This document shows, in pieces, positions 8,931-16,568 of a DNA stretch of 64,000 nt; position 1 is the stretch's first letter, and each line of letters begins with the position of its first letter. The notes beneath the pieces are model-generated. The model searched no databases and was not told the origin of the DNA. It was given only the letters and a program-made list of their open reading frames with translations. The DNA is from Rhodoblastus acidophilus. Its GTDB lineage: Bacteria; Pseudomonadota; Alphaproteobacteria; Rhizobiales; Beijerinckiaceae. The translations under genes were made by a program, and so were the position numbers. The stretch is taken from contig NZ_FYDG01000006.1 in the NCBI RefSeq assembly GCF_900187365.1, positions 62,001 through 126,000 of the forward strand, given 5' to 3'.

Positions 8931-9095
8931 ATGCTCTACTGGACGCTTGTATTCCTGGTGGTCGCGGTGATCGCCGGCGCCCTGGGATTCACAGGGCTCG
9001 CCTCGGCCGCCGCCGGCGTCGCGCGGATCATCTTCGGGGTTTTCCTGGTGTTCTTCCTCATCTCGCTGGTGATGCAGGTGCTCGGCGCGGCATGA
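8931..9095 (+). CDS. DUF1328 (YtjA-like) small membrane protein
   Basis: This 54-residue protein has two hydrophobic segments around a glycine-rich G-F-T-G-L-A turn (first helix about residues 4-20, second about 29-50). That is the pattern of the DUF1328 family, whose members are stress-associated inner-membrane peptides of unknown mechanism. TAAGGAGG lies seven bases before the ATG, a very strong ribosome binding site. A weak EcfG-type promoter lies just upstream. Confidence 0.88.
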   Translation: MLYWTLVFLVVAVIAGALGFTGLASAAAGVARIIFGVFLVFFLISLVMQVLGAA

Positions 9096-9213
9096 GGCGA
9101 TTCGCCCGGCCCGGTTCTCGAGGCAGGCGCGGCTTGCGCGCGAACGAGAGCCGCTCGCTAACAAGACCTGCTTGCGATAGATTCGCGCGATCTTTTTTAC
9201 GAAAGGAGAGAGG

Positions 9214-9648
9214 ATGCCTGACCGCAACCGCGCCGTTTCGATCGTGATGGTCGAGGACGACGAGGGCCATGCGCGATTGATCGAAAAGAACATTCGCCGC
9301 GCCGGCGTCTCCAACGAGATTGTCGTCTTCGCCACCGGCGCCGCGGCGCTGGATTACCTGTTCGACGCGCGGCGCGGGTCGCGCGCGCCCTGCCTGATCT
9401 TGCTCGATCTCAATCTCCCCGACATGACCGGCGTCGAAATCCTGACCGCACTCAAATTGAACGAGGCCACGCGTCTGTCGCCTGTGATCGTGCTGACGAC
9501 GACGGACGATAAGCGGGAAATAGAAAAATGTTACGAGCGGGGCGCGAATGTCTATATAACCAAGCCCCTGAATTATGATAATTTCGCTAACGCCATCCGT
9601 CAGCTAGGCCTTTTCCTTTCTGTCATCCAGGTTCCGGACCTCGATTAG
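9214..9648 (+). CDS. Single-domain response regulator
   Basis: This stand-alone receiver of 144 residues belongs to the Rcp1/phytochrome-partner type. The acidic pair E14-D15/D16 lies after strand 1, the phospho-acceptor is D65 in L-D-L-N-L-P-D, and the conserved lysine is K117 in I-T-K-P-L-N. It has no output domain, so it probably relays phosphate or binds a partner. AAAGGAGAG precedes the ATG. The receiver-kinase gene starts one base after its stop, so the two are translationally close and probably form one signalling pair. Confidence 0.92.
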   Translation: MPDRNRAVSIVMVEDDEGHARLIEKNIRRAGVSNEIVVFATGAAALDYLFDARRGSRAPCLILLDLNLPDMTGVEILTALKLNEATRLSPVIVLTTTDDKREIEKCYERGANVYITKPLNYDNFANAIRQLGLFLSVIQVPDLD

Positions 9649-9649
9649 C

Positions 9650-10759
9650 ATGCCCTTTGGCTCCGAATACCGCTCCGACTTGCGCGTCCTCTTTGTGGAT
9701 GACGATCCGGCCCTCGCCGCTCTGGTGTGTCGGCGCCTGACGCAACGCGGCCACAAGGCCATGGTCACCGATAGCGGCGACGACGCGATGGCGCGGGTCA
9801 AGGCGGGCGGAGTCGACGTCATCGCCCTCGACCATACGCTGGTGGGCGAAACCGGCTTCGACATCATGGCGCGTCTCGGCCCCCGCGACGCCCGGCCGCC
9901 GATCGTCTATGTCACCGGCGATTCCGACGCGCGCACGGCGGTCAACGCCTTGAAATCCGGCGCCGACGAATATGTGGTGAAGGACGGCGGCGAGGAGTTT
10001 TTCGAACTGTTGATCGCCGCCATCGAGCATGTCTATGAACGCTGGCGGCTGAAGCGCATTCGCGACGAGCAGCAAAGGGCGGTGCGCGAAGCGCGCGACC
10101 GCGCGGAAATGCTGCTGCACGAAGTCAACCATCGCATCGCCAACAGCCTTGGCCTGATCGCCGCGCTGGTGCGGATGCAGGCCGCCGCCGTGCGCGATCC
10201 CGTCGCCGTTCAGGCGTTGCAGGAGACCCAGGCGCGCATCAACGCCGTCGGCGGCGTGCATCGCCGGCTTTACATGCACAACCGCGTCGGCCTGGTCGCG
10301 CTCAAGGACTATCTTGAAGCTTTGGCGGACGATCTCCTCACCACGCTGACCGATCAGGAGCGGCCGCATCGTCTCAAGGTTCAGGTCGAGCCGATCACCG
10401 TCACCACGGATAAGGCGGTTTCGCTTGGCGTCATCGTCGGAGAGCTCGTCACCAACGCGTTCAAATACGCTTATCCCGACGGCGCCGGCGAGATTCGCAT
10501 CGTGGTGAAGCGGGAGGGCGACGACGCAATTCTCTGCGTCGAGGACGATGGCGTCGGCTTCGATCCCGCCGCCAAGGCCAAGGGAACCGGTCTCGGCTCA
10601 AAGATTTTGCGCGCGCTCGCGCAGAATGTGCAGGGCGAGATCGTCTTCGACGTCTCGTCATCGGGATGTCGCGTCACCCTTCGTTTCGGGCTGGACGCGC
10701 GCGACCGTGGCGAGACCCACGCGTTCAGCGCTCCGCTCGCGTCAGATGGGCCAGGATGA
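9650..10759 (+). CDS. Receiver-histidine kinase hybrid (REC-HisKA_2)
   Basis: This 369-residue soluble protein has an N-terminal receiver (phospho-acceptor D61, lysine K111) fused to a HisKA_2 dimerisation domain and a HATPase. The HisKA_2 core H-E-V-N-H-R-I-A-N-S-L places the phospho-acceptor histidine near 161. HATPase motifs are the N-box E-L-V-T-N-A-F-K-Y-A and G-boxes D-D-G-V-G-F and G-T-G-L-G. In alphaproteobacteria such kinases often feed PhyR; proximity to ecfG-nepR-phyR makes that plausible but unproven. The last 35 bases overlap the convergent DUF883 gene at 10725. Confidence 0.92.
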   Translation: MPFGSEYRSDLRVLFVDDDPALAALVCRRLTQRGHKAMVTDSGDDAMARVKAGGVDVIALDHTLVGETGFDIMARLGPRDARPPIVYVTGDSDARTAVNALKSGADEYVVKDGGEEFFELLIAAIEHVYERWRLKRIRDEQQRAVREARDRAEMLLHEVNHRIANSLGLIAALVRMQAAAVRDPVAVQALQETQARINAVGGVHRRLYMHNRVGLVALKDYLEALADDLLTTLTDQERPHRLKVQVEPITVTTDKAVSLGVIVGELVTNAFKYAYPDGAGEIRIVVKREGDDAILCVEDDGVGFDPAAKAKGTGLGSKILRALAQNVQGEIVFDVSSSGCRVTLRFGLDARDRGETHAFSAPLASDGPG

Positions 10760-11039
10760 AGCCGATTCCGGCGGCGATCGCCAAAGCGGCGAGCGGATTG
10801 GCGACGACCGAATCGGACAGCCTCTGCACGCCGCGGTCGGCGGATGCGCGCGCGTCCGATGCGAGCGCGCCGGCCTGATCGGCGGCGCGGCTTCCCGCTT
10901 TCCGCACCGCTTCGGTCGCCTCGGTCTTGCGCGTGGCGGCGGCGTCGGAAAATTCCGCCAGCGCGGCGCGGATGGCGCGCACGGCGTCGTTGAGAGTGGC
11001 GGCCAGTTCGTCTTTCTCGCCCCTGATGTCAATGCCCAT
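10725..11039 (-). CDS. DUF883 (ElaB/YqjD-like) membrane-anchored protein
   Basis: This 104-residue protein has a long amphipathic Ala/Lys/Asp-rich helix (about residues 8-75) and a C-terminal membrane anchor, V-A-N-P-L-A-A-L-A-I-A-A-G-I-G-F. That is the ElaB/YqjD/DUF883 layout. Some family members tether ribosomes to the membrane in stationary phase in E. coli. I chose the ATG at 11039 because the frame upstream runs across a perfect EcfG-type promoter. A paralogue lies at 47546 in the second stress module. The 3' end overlaps the convergent kinase gene by 35 bases. Confidence 0.85.
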   Translation of the reverse strand: MGIDIRGEKDELAATLNDAVRAIRAALAEFSDAAATRKTEATEAVRKAGSRAADQAGALASDARASADRGVQRLSDSVVANPLAALAIAAGIGFILAHLTRAER

Positions 11040-11071
11040 GCGCGAAACTCCGTTTTGAGAAGCGATCAGCA

Positions 11072-11096
11072 AACGTGAGAGGCATGGCTTGGTTCC
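11072..11096 (-). promoter_or_regulatory. EcfG-type promoter of the DUF883 gene
   Basis: On the minus strand GGAAC (complement of 11092-11096), a 16-base spacer and CGTT (complement of 11072-11075) form an exact consensus. It ends 33 bases before the ATG at 11039. Confidence 0.8.
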
Positions 11097-11114
11097 CCGA
11101 CGCGGCGCCGTCTG

Positions 11115-11687
11115 TCAGGCCGCTTCGCCGGACGCCGATCCCCCCGAACCGGCGATGGCGAGAAACTCGCCGCCGAATTCCGCGGCGGATTCGATGGCGA
11201 GATGCGCCATCAGCTTTTGGCGGGCGCGGTTGACCCGGCTCTTGATCGTGCCGAGCGCGCAGCCGCAGATTTGCGCCGCCTCCTCGTAAGACAAGCCGGA
11301 CGCGCCGACCAGAAGCACGGCGACGCGCTGGTCTTCCGGCAGTTTCGCCAGGGCGATCTTCAGATCGTCGAGGTCGAGATGGCCGTTCTGTTCGGGATTG
11401 GCGAATAGCCGCGCGGCGGAATCGCCATCGCGGTCCTGCACCTCGCGGCGCAATTTCCGATAGTCGGAATAGAACGTGTTGCGCATGATGGTGAACAGCC
11501 AGGCCCGCAGCGAACTGCCGGGTGTGAACCGGTGCTGCGCCGCCCAGGCCTTGATCAGGGTCTCCTGCACGAGATCGTCGGCGCGGTCATGATGGCCGGT
11601 GAGCGACAGCGCGAAGAAGCGCAGTTGGGAAATTTCCGCGAGCAGGGCGGATTTGAAACCCGGGTCGGGCCGCTGAATTTCCTCCAT
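11115..11687 (-). CDS. ecfG: General stress ECF sigma factor EcfG
   Basis: EcfG directs RNA polymerase to stress promoters and is held inactive by NepR until PhyR is phosphorylated. The 190-residue protein has sigma region 2 (D-L-V-Q-E-T-L-I-K-A-W, then the R-A-W-L-F-T-I-M-R-N segment) and region 4 (L-P-E-D-Q-R-V-A-V-L-L-V, then the G-L-S-Y-E-E-A-A helix-turn-helix with G-T-I-K-S-R-V-N-R-A-R). The ATG shares one base with the nepR stop (TGATG), so translation is coupled. The location beside nepR and phyR fixes the family (ECF15). Its own promoter upstream of nepR implies autoregulation. Confidence 0.96.
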   Translation of the reverse strand: MEEIQRPDPGFKSALLAEISQLRFFALSLTGHHDRADDLVQETLIKAWAAQHRFTPGSSLRAWLFTIMRNTFYSDYRKLRREVQDRDGDSAARLFANPEQNGHLDLDDLKIALAKLPEDQRVAVLLVGASGLSYEEAAQICGCALGTIKSRVNRARQKLMAHLAIESAAEFGGEFLAIAGSGGSASGEAA

Positions 11688-11890
11688 CAGAGCGCCTCCT
11701 GTCTGGGGACGCGCGCCTCCGGACGCGGCGTCTCGCGATCCAGCCGCTCCAGCAAATCGGCGAAGCGGTCCGGAATGGGTTCCGCGGCGGTTTGGTTGAA
11801 CAGGCGCCGCAGCTGACGCCCGAGATAGGCCTGCAGCTCACGGTCGAGCGCGGCGCTGGCGTCCTTTTCGATGTCTGGCATTTTGTCCAT
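11687..11890 (-). CDS. nepR: Anti-sigma factor NepR
   Basis: This 67-residue NepR-family protein has the hallmark helix pair L-G-R-Q-L-R-R-L-F and E-P-I-P-D-R-F-A-D-L-L-E-R-L. In the family it clamps EcfG regions 2 and 4 and is sequestered by phosphorylated PhyR. ATG codons at 11890 and 11881 both fit; the first is listed. The stop overlaps the ecfG start by one base. A perfect EcfG-type promoter is 62 bases upstream, and phyR diverges from the same intergenic region. Confidence 0.95.
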   Translation of the reverse strand: MDKMPDIEKDASAALDRELQAYLGRQLRRLFNQTAAEPIPDRFADLLERLDRETPRPEARVPRQEAL

Positions 11891-11951
11891 CGCGTCGTGA
11901 GAAAAACCTGTCGGGCGAAATCCTCTTCGGCTTCGCCACGCTTGCGTTTTC

Positions 11952-11976
11952 AACGCCGCAGCCGCGCCGGCGTTCC
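11952..11976 (-). promoter_or_regulatory. EcfG-type promoter of nepR-ecfG
   Basis: On the minus strand GGAAC (complement of 11972-11976), 16 bases, then CGTT (complement of 11952-11955). Autoregulation of nepR-ecfG through such a site is established in several alphaproteobacteria. Confidence 0.85.
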
Positions 11977-11988
11977 CGAAAATGTTTT

Positions 11989-12014
11989 GGAACCCGATCG
12001 ACGATCCAGGCGTC
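11989..12014 (+). promoter_or_regulatory. EcfG-like promoter of phyR
   Basis: GGAAC (11989-11993), a 17-base spacer and CGTC (12011-12014) lie 42 bases before the phyR ATG. The site is back to back with the nepR promoter, 12 bases away. Confidence 0.65.
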
Positions 12015-12055
12015 GATAACCGGATAATATCCTTGGAGCTTTCCAGGAGCCTTCC

Positions 12056-12841
12056 ATGACGCTCGCCGCGACGATCGCCCCGCAGCTGCCGTATCTGCGG
12101 CGCTACGCGCGCGCGTTGGCCGGAAACCAGGGCGGCGGCGACGCCTATGTCGTGGCCATGCTCGAGGCGCTGGTTGAAGACCCGCGCCTGTTTGACGGCG
12201 ATTGCGACTCGCGGATCGCCACCTACCGCGCCTTTTCGCGGGTGTGGAACGCCATGACGACCGCCTACGACGCCGCGCGCGATCTCGAAGCGCCGCACCA
12301 TCGGCTCGACAAGATCACGCCCCTGCCGCGTCAGGCGTTCCTGCTCACGGCGGTCGAGGGTTTCTCGCCGGACCAGGCGGCGCAGGTGCTGGAATGCGCG
12401 CCCGCCGCCTTTTCGAAACTGGTCGAGACGGCAGGCCGCGAAATTGGCGCCCAGGTGCCGGCGGACGCGCTGATCATCGAAGACGAACCGCTGATCGCGA
12501 TGGATCTCGAACATCTCGTGGCCGGCCTCGGCCACAAGGTGGTGGGCAACCCGCGCACACGGAGCGAGGCGGTGGACATGGCTCATGCCCTCCGCCCCGG
12601 CCTGGTGTTGGCCGACATGCATCTCGCCGATGGCAGTTCGGGCCTGGACGCGGTGAACGATATTCTGAAATCCTTCGATATTCCCGTAGTCTTCATCACC
12701 GCGCATCCGGAACTTCTCCTGACCGGCCAACGCCCCGAACCGACCTTTCTGATCGCCAAGCCCTTCGACGAGGACATGGTGCGCGCGGTTATCAGCCAGG
12801 CGCTTTTTTTCAGGACGGGCGAGCCGGCGCCCGCCGCCTAA
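12056..12841 (+). CDS. phyR: Anti-anti-sigma response regulator PhyR
   Basis: PhyR has an EcfG-like N-terminal sigma mimic (about residues 1-130) that captures NepR and a C-terminal receiver that gates it. The 261-residue protein shows the receiver acids E142-D143, the phospho-acceptor D187 in L-A-D-M-H-L-A-D-G and K235 in I-A-K-P-F. The sigma-like part ends with L-P-R-Q-A-F-L-L-T-A-V-E-G-F typical of PhyR. GGAG precedes the ATG. It diverges from nepR-ecfG and carries its own stress promoter. A second full PhyR is encoded at 48012. Confidence 0.97.
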   Translation: MTLAATIAPQLPYLRRYARALAGNQGGGDAYVVAMLEALVEDPRLFDGDCDSRIATYRAFSRVWNAMTTAYDAARDLEAPHHRLDKITPLPRQAFLLTAVEGFSPDQAAQVLECAPAAFSKLVETAGREIGAQVPADALIIEDEPLIAMDLEHLVAGLGHKVVGNPRTRSEAVDMAHALRPGLVLADMHLADGSSGLDAVNDILKSFDIPVVFITAHPELLLTGQRPEPTFLIAKPFDEDMVRAVISQALFFRTGEPAPAA

Positions 12842-12996
12842 ATCCTGCCCATCAGCAGCAGGATCACCAGGACGACGACCAGCAGGCCCACGCCGCCGCT
12901 GGGTCCGTAGCCCCAGCCCGCGCTGTAGGGCCAGGTCGGCAAGGCGCCGACCAGAAGCAGAATGACGACGATGAGTATGATCGTGCGCACCGACAT
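12838..12996 (-). CDS. DUF3309 small membrane protein
   Basis: The 52-residue frame contains the DUF3309 signature L-P-T-W-P-Y-S-x-G-W-G-Y-G-P-S-G-G flanked by two hydrophobic helices (about residues 4-18 and 35-50). AGGAGG lies six bases before the ATG at 12996. Its stop overlaps the phyR stop by four bases on the opposite strand. The family is widespread in alphaproteobacteria and of unknown function. No good EcfG-type site was found in front of it. Confidence 0.9.
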   Translation of the reverse strand: MSVRTIILIVVILLLVGALPTWPYSAGWGYGPSGGVGLLVVVLVILLLMGRI

Positions 12997-13100
12997 GACG
13001 CCTCCTATTCAATTCAATGCAATTGTTCGATCAATGCGCGCGGGGCGCGTCCTGTTCCCGGCGCCGGCGTCAAAAGCTTCGCGTGTCCGCAGCCAAAAGC

Positions 13101-13125
13101 GGAACCAAACCAATCCTCAAGCGTC
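13101..13125 (+). promoter_or_regulatory. EcfG-like promoter upstream of csbD
   Basis: GGAAC (13101-13105), 16 bases, CGTC (13122-13125). It lies 104 bases before the csbD-like ATG, longer than usual but with no other gene between. Confidence 0.55.
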
Positions 13126-13229
13126 CTTATTCCACGCGGCGCGGCTAACGGGCGCGCCGATACGGCCAACGTTTTGGCCGCCCGACGCCGCAGGGCGTCG
13201 CGACCTATCATCCAAACAGGGAGCTCCCC

Positions 13230-13418
13230 ATGTCCTCCACCACTGACAAGATCTCGGGCGTCGCCAATCAGGCCGCCGGCAAGGCCAAACAGGGCGTCGG
13301 CAAGGCCGTCGACGACAAGGAACTGGAAGCCAAGGGCGCGGTCCAGGAAGCCAAGGGCTCGGCCCAGAAGGCCGCCGGCCACGCCAAGGACGCCGTCAAG
13401 GATGCGATCAAGAAGTGA
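13230..13418 (+). CDS. CsbD-family stress protein
   Basis: This 62-residue hydrophilic, Ala/Lys/Gly-rich helical protein has repeated K-G-A-V and A-A-G-K-A-K motifs and the CsbD-like start [13 protein letters not shown]. In Bacillus csbD is a sigma-B target; in alphaproteobacteria these genes commonly respond to general stress. The function is unproven, with a disordered protectant likely. GGGAG precedes the ATG, an EcfG-like promoter lies upstream, and a strong terminator follows at 13441. Confidence 0.9.
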   Translation: MSSTTDKISGVANQAAGKAKQGVGKAVDDKELEAKGAVQEAKGSAQKAAGHAKDAVKDAIKK

Positions 13419-13440
13419 CGCGCGTCTCATGAATGAAGGA

Positions 13441-13465
13441 AGGCGGCCGCGAGGCCGCCTTTTTC
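13441..13465 (+). terminator. Rho-independent terminator after csbD
   Basis: The eight-bp stem AGGCGGCC/GGCCGCCT (13441-13448 and 13453-13460), loop GCGA, is followed by a run of T. Confidence 0.85.
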
Positions 13466-13637
13466 ATGTCTGCGCCCTTGGTTTCTCGCGGGGGCGCTGT
13501 TTTTCCGGCGCCGACTCGCTGGTCTTCGCCTGCTCGTGGTCGCGGTCGTCCAGTTCCGTCGCATAGGGCTGCTGGTTCTCCCGCTTGCTTTGCGCCTCCA
13601 GCGCGTCGCGCCGTTCCTTTTCGCTCGCCTGTCGCAT
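13464..13637 (-). CDS. 57-residue charged hypothetical protein
   Basis: This short frame encodes a very hydrophilic protein rich in Glu, Arg, Gln and Lys (starts M-R-Q-A-S-E-K-E-R-R-D-A-L-E) with no hydrophobic segment. It is probably a helical or disordered peptide. AGGAGG sits six bases before the ATG at 13637, which strongly supports translation. It begins 18 bases after the SDR stop on the same strand, so it is probably the last gene of the operon that starts at the EcfG-type promoter 14719-14743. I do not recognise a family. Confidence 0.7.
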   Translation of the reverse strand: MRQASEKERRDALEAQSKRENQQPYATELDDRDHEQAKTSESAPEKQRPREKPRAQT

Positions 13638-13654
13638 GGCCTGCCTCCTAACGC

Positions 13655-14446
13655 CTAACGCCCCGAGCCGGGCTCCGCCTCGCGCCGGTGCGCGCGGGCC
13701 AATGTCTCCGCCGGCGTGAGCAGCGACAGCGCCGTCTTGAGCTTGTTCGACCAGCCGCTGACCACATCGCCCTCGCCGCGCATCATCGCGTCGAAGCCGA
13801 TGCGCGCGACGTCGTCGGGGTCATCCTTTTTCGCTTGGGCCAGCTTGGTGTCCTCCAGGCCGGCGCGCTCGAAAAACTCGGTGTCGGTGACGCCCGGCAT
13901 CAGGCAGGTGACGCTGATCCCCGACCCCTCCAGTTCCGCGCGCAGCGCGAAGGAGAAGGAATCGAGGAACGCCTTGGTTCCGTTATAGACCGCCTGGAAA
14001 GCCCCCGGCGTGAAGCCCGCGATCGAGCCGACGATCAGGATGCGCCCGGCGCCCGCCGCGCGCATGTCGCGGCCGACGCGATGCACCAGCCTCAGCGTTC
14101 CCGCGATGTTGGTGTCCACCACTTGGAGCGCGCGTGCGATGTCCTGGTCGAGAAATCCGTCGCCGAGGCCGATGCCCGCGTTGGCGCACAGGATTTCGGG
14201 GGTGCGGCCGCCCCAGCTTACGGCGTTGCAGAGCAACTCGACGCCGTCCTTGGTTGAGAGATCCGCCTGCACGGTCTCGACGGCGCCGCCGAGCGCCCGC
14301 AGAGAAAGGCCCGCCTGCTCGATCTCGGCGTTGTCGGCGGCGATCACCAGATCATGGCCCGCCTGGGCGCAACAACGCGCCAGGCCGAGGCCGATCCCAC
14401 TCGACGCGCCGGTGACGACGGCGAGGGGCCGGAATGCTTGCGCCAT
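13655..14446 (-). CDS. Short-chain dehydrogenase/reductase
   Basis: This 263-residue classical SDR has the Rossmann motif T-G-A-S-S-G-I-G (about residue 12), N-A-G-I-G, and the catalytic Y-N-G-T-K. The substrate is unknown. The ATG at 14446 follows AGGAG; a longer frame to 14539 has no homology. It lies 31 bases downstream of the DUF2188-like gene and upstream of the 57-residue gene on the same strand. One stress promoter at 14719 could drive all three. Confidence 0.9.
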   Translation of the reverse strand: MAQAFRPLAVVTGASSGIGLGLARCCAQAGHDLVIAADNAEIEQAGLSLRALGGAVETVQADLSTKDGVELLCNAVSWGGRTPEILCANAGIGLGDGFLDQDIARALQVVDTNIAGTLRLVHRVGRDMRAAGAGRILIVGSIAGFTPGAFQAVYNGTKAFLDSFSFALRAELEGSGISVTCLMPGVTDTEFFERAGLEDTKLAQAKKDDPDDVARIGFDAMMRGEGDVVSGWSNKLKTALSLLTPAETLARAHRREAEPGSGR

Positions 14447-14477
14447 GGGAGGCTCCTGAATGTGAGAAGAAGATGCG

Positions 14478-14681
14478 TCAGCCCTGGTCGCGGCCGACAA
14501 GCGCGTTGGGCGCGGGATCGACGCTGATATGGACGGCATAGGCCTCGCGCATGGCCCGCTGCGCCGCGAGAACGGCCGCCTCGAACGCGGCCTCCTTGGT
14601 CATGTAGGCGACGCGCTGGTCCTCATGCTCCAGCCGCCATTCCTCCCCGTCGGGAACGATGCGGAACAAGGCTTTAGCCAT
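14478..14681 (-). CDS. DUF2188-like small protein
   Basis: This 67-residue protein has the W-R-L-E-H-E-D-Q-R-V-A-Y-M-T-K-E-A-A pattern typical of DUF2188-like proteins, where a small beta-hairpin is followed by a helix. The function is unknown. A GGAGG five bases before the ATG at 14681 sets the start; the in-frame ATG at 14693 overlaps that site and is rejected. It is the first gene of a likely three-gene stress operon. Confidence 0.75.
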   Translation of the reverse strand: MAKALFRIVPDGEEWRLEHEDQRVAYMTKEAAFEAAVLAAQRAMREAYAVHISVDPAPNALVGRDQG

Positions 14682-14718
14682 CGCGCCCTCCATGATTGCG
14701 TCTCGCCCTTCAGCACCG

Positions 14719-14743
14719 AACGCCCGCTCTCCGCAACGGTTCC
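14719..14743 (-). promoter_or_regulatory. EcfG-type promoter of the DUF2188-SDR operon
   Basis: On the minus strand GGAAC (complement of 14739-14743), 16 bases, CGTT (complement of 14719-14722), an exact match 37 bases before the ATG at 14681. Confidence 0.8.
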
Positions 14744-14841
14744 ATGGGCGGTCGAATCATTCCGGCTCCGCCTGAACCTCGAAGAAAATCAGTTTTATGC
14801 GCTCCGACAGCCGCCGCAGCGCGATGTCTCAGGCTGTCGGG

Positions 14842-16386
14842 TCAAGCGGCCTGCGCGCCGGGAGGATCGCTCGGCCGGAAATCTTTCCAGAACGGACGTG
14901 TGCGGCGCAGCGCGGCATGGGCGTCGAGCGCGAGGCGCCGGCAACCGGGCGGCGGCGCCAGTTCGTCGCGCAAGATGCCGGCGGCGAAGATGAAATCGGC
15001 TTCCGGATTGCTGTTGACGGCCTGCGCCAGCGCCTGTTCGGCGGCGACGCCGTCATGGATCACGCCCAAGGATTTCTGCGCGCGCCTGAGCGCCTGCGAC
15101 ATCCGCTCGAAGTCTTTCGCCCGCGCCAGCGGCCGGGCGAATTCGATCATGTAGCGCAGCTTCTTCATGGCGATGCGAAGCCGATGACGATGGCGCTCGT
15201 CAGAGCCGCCGATGACGTCAGCCGCCTTCCGCCGCCTCACTTTCTTCAGCCGGCGCGCGAACTCCTGCGCGGCGAGCGCGCCGAACGGCGCGTCGGCCGC
15301 CTGGCGTTCGAACAGCGCGCCTGGCGCAGCCGCCGCCATCGCCAGATCGAGCAGCAACAGCCGGAACCGTGGCGACCGCACCGCCGCGATCAGCCGCGCA
15401 TGGGCGTCGTCGCGCCGCCGCGCGAAGTCCTCGCGCAAGGCGTTGACGCCGGCGACGTCGGGATGACGTCGCTGCAGCAGGCGCATCGGCTTGTCGATGA
15501 AGACGTCGCGGTCGCGGGCCTCGCCCAGCGCGTCGGACATCCACTTCAATTCGGCGGCGAGCCGGCCGGCTTCCGCGCTCGGCATCGCCGGCTTGAACAG
15601 CGACAAGGCCGCGCGGAGCCTGCGCACGGCGACCCGCATTTCATGCACCGCCTCGACATGGGCGGGGTCGGCGTCCAGCAGTTCATGGTTGATCGACTCC
15701 TGTTTGAGGCAGGCCGCGACAATAGCCGCGAACGCCTCGGCGGAGGTCGCCTCCGACTCAAAATTCAGGTCGAGCCCGGTTTCGACGCGGCCGTCGCGCC
15801 GCGCCCGCAGGCGGCGGCCGCGCGCCCCCTTGCTGACGAAGGAGGGCGAGGCGCCGGACACGTCCAGCGCGTCGCGCGCGATCGCTTGAAAGGCGGCGAG
15901 GGGGCCGCTCTTAAGCTCCAGCTCCGCCTCGTTGATCGGCGCCCGCTCGCCCTCCGCGACGATCTCGCCGCAGTCGAGCGCCAGCTCGATCACGGCGCCA
16001 TCGCGCTGCAAAGTCCAGATCGCCCGTTCGACGTCGACGACGAATAGCGGTTTCAGCTTCGCCTTGCCGCGCAGGGCGGATTTCGCCGGCGTGTCCCTGG
16101 CGGCGGCGATGGACGGGCGCTCGTCGTCAAGCCTGGTCTCCCATTCGCCCCGGCTCGCTCCGCCGCCGGACTTCACCGTCTGGACAAATTGCGCCTCCTG
16201 ATGCGCTTCCTGACGCCTGACGCGCAGTTCGAGGCCATGGCGCGCGAGGCTCCCCTTGCCGTCGTCGAAATAGGTGCTGTGCAATCGCGTCGTCTCGGAG
16301 CCGCTCGCGTAACGCGCGGCGAAGGCGGCCATGCGTGACGCCGCGGCGGGATCGACGCGCAATTTGATCTCAAGCTCTGACGGCAT
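14842..16386 (-). CDS. CYTH-CHAD domain protein
   Basis: This 514-residue cytoplasmic protein has an N-terminal CYTH triphosphate-tunnel domain (E-L-E-I-K-L, the ExExK hallmark, at residues 4-9) and a C-terminal CHAD domain from about residue 230. The CHAD domain carries paired conserved histidines (V-H-E-M-R-V-A-V-R-R-L-R and H-R-H-R-L-R-I-A-M-K-K-L-R-Y). CYTH members hydrolyse or make phosphate chains and CHAD binds polyphosphate, so polyphosphate handling is likely by family. The ATG at 16386 begins directly at the CYTH motif. It diverges from the DUF4142 gene. Confidence 0.92.
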   Translation of the reverse strand: MPSELEIKLRVDPAAASRMAAFAARYASGSETTRLHSTYFDDGKGSLARHGLELRVRRQEAHQEAQFVQTVKSGGGASRGEWETRLDDERPSIAAARDTPAKSALRGKAKLKPLFVVDVERAIWTLQRDGAVIELALDCGEIVAEGERAPINEAELELKSGPLAAFQAIARDALDVSGASPSFVSKGARGRRLRARRDGRVETGLDLNFESEATSAEAFAAIVAACLKQESINHELLDADPAHVEAVHEMRVAVRRLRAALSLFKPAMPSAEAGRLAAELKWMSDALGEARDRDVFIDKPMRLLQRRHPDVAGVNALREDFARRRDDAHARLIAAVRSPRFRLLLLDLAMAAAAPGALFERQAADAPFGALAAQEFARRLKKVRRRKAADVIGGSDERHRHRLRIAMKKLRYMIEFARPLARAKDFERMSQALRRAQKSLGVIHDGVAAEQALAQAVNSNPEADFIFAAGILRDELAPPPGCRRLALDAHAALRRTRPFWKDFRPSDPPGAQAA

Positions 16387-16512
16387 CGAGGCTTTTCCGG
16401 ATTTGCTTGAAGCGTGAGCCGAAAAAACGCGGGGCGCGCCAAATCGTTGCGGACACGGTCCAAACGCGCCGGCGAGAGATGGAAAAACCAATTCCGCCGC
16501 CGAAATTGCCGG

Positions 16513-16537
16513 GGAACCGGGACATGGATTGTTGGTT
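16513..16537 (+). promoter_or_regulatory. EcfG-like promoter of the DUF4142 gene
   Basis: GGAAC (16513-16517), 16 bases, GGTT (16534-16537), 31 bases before the ATG at 16569. Confidence 0.6.
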
Positions 16538-16568
16538 GCTCTTGCGCAAATGCCTTTAGGAGATTCAC

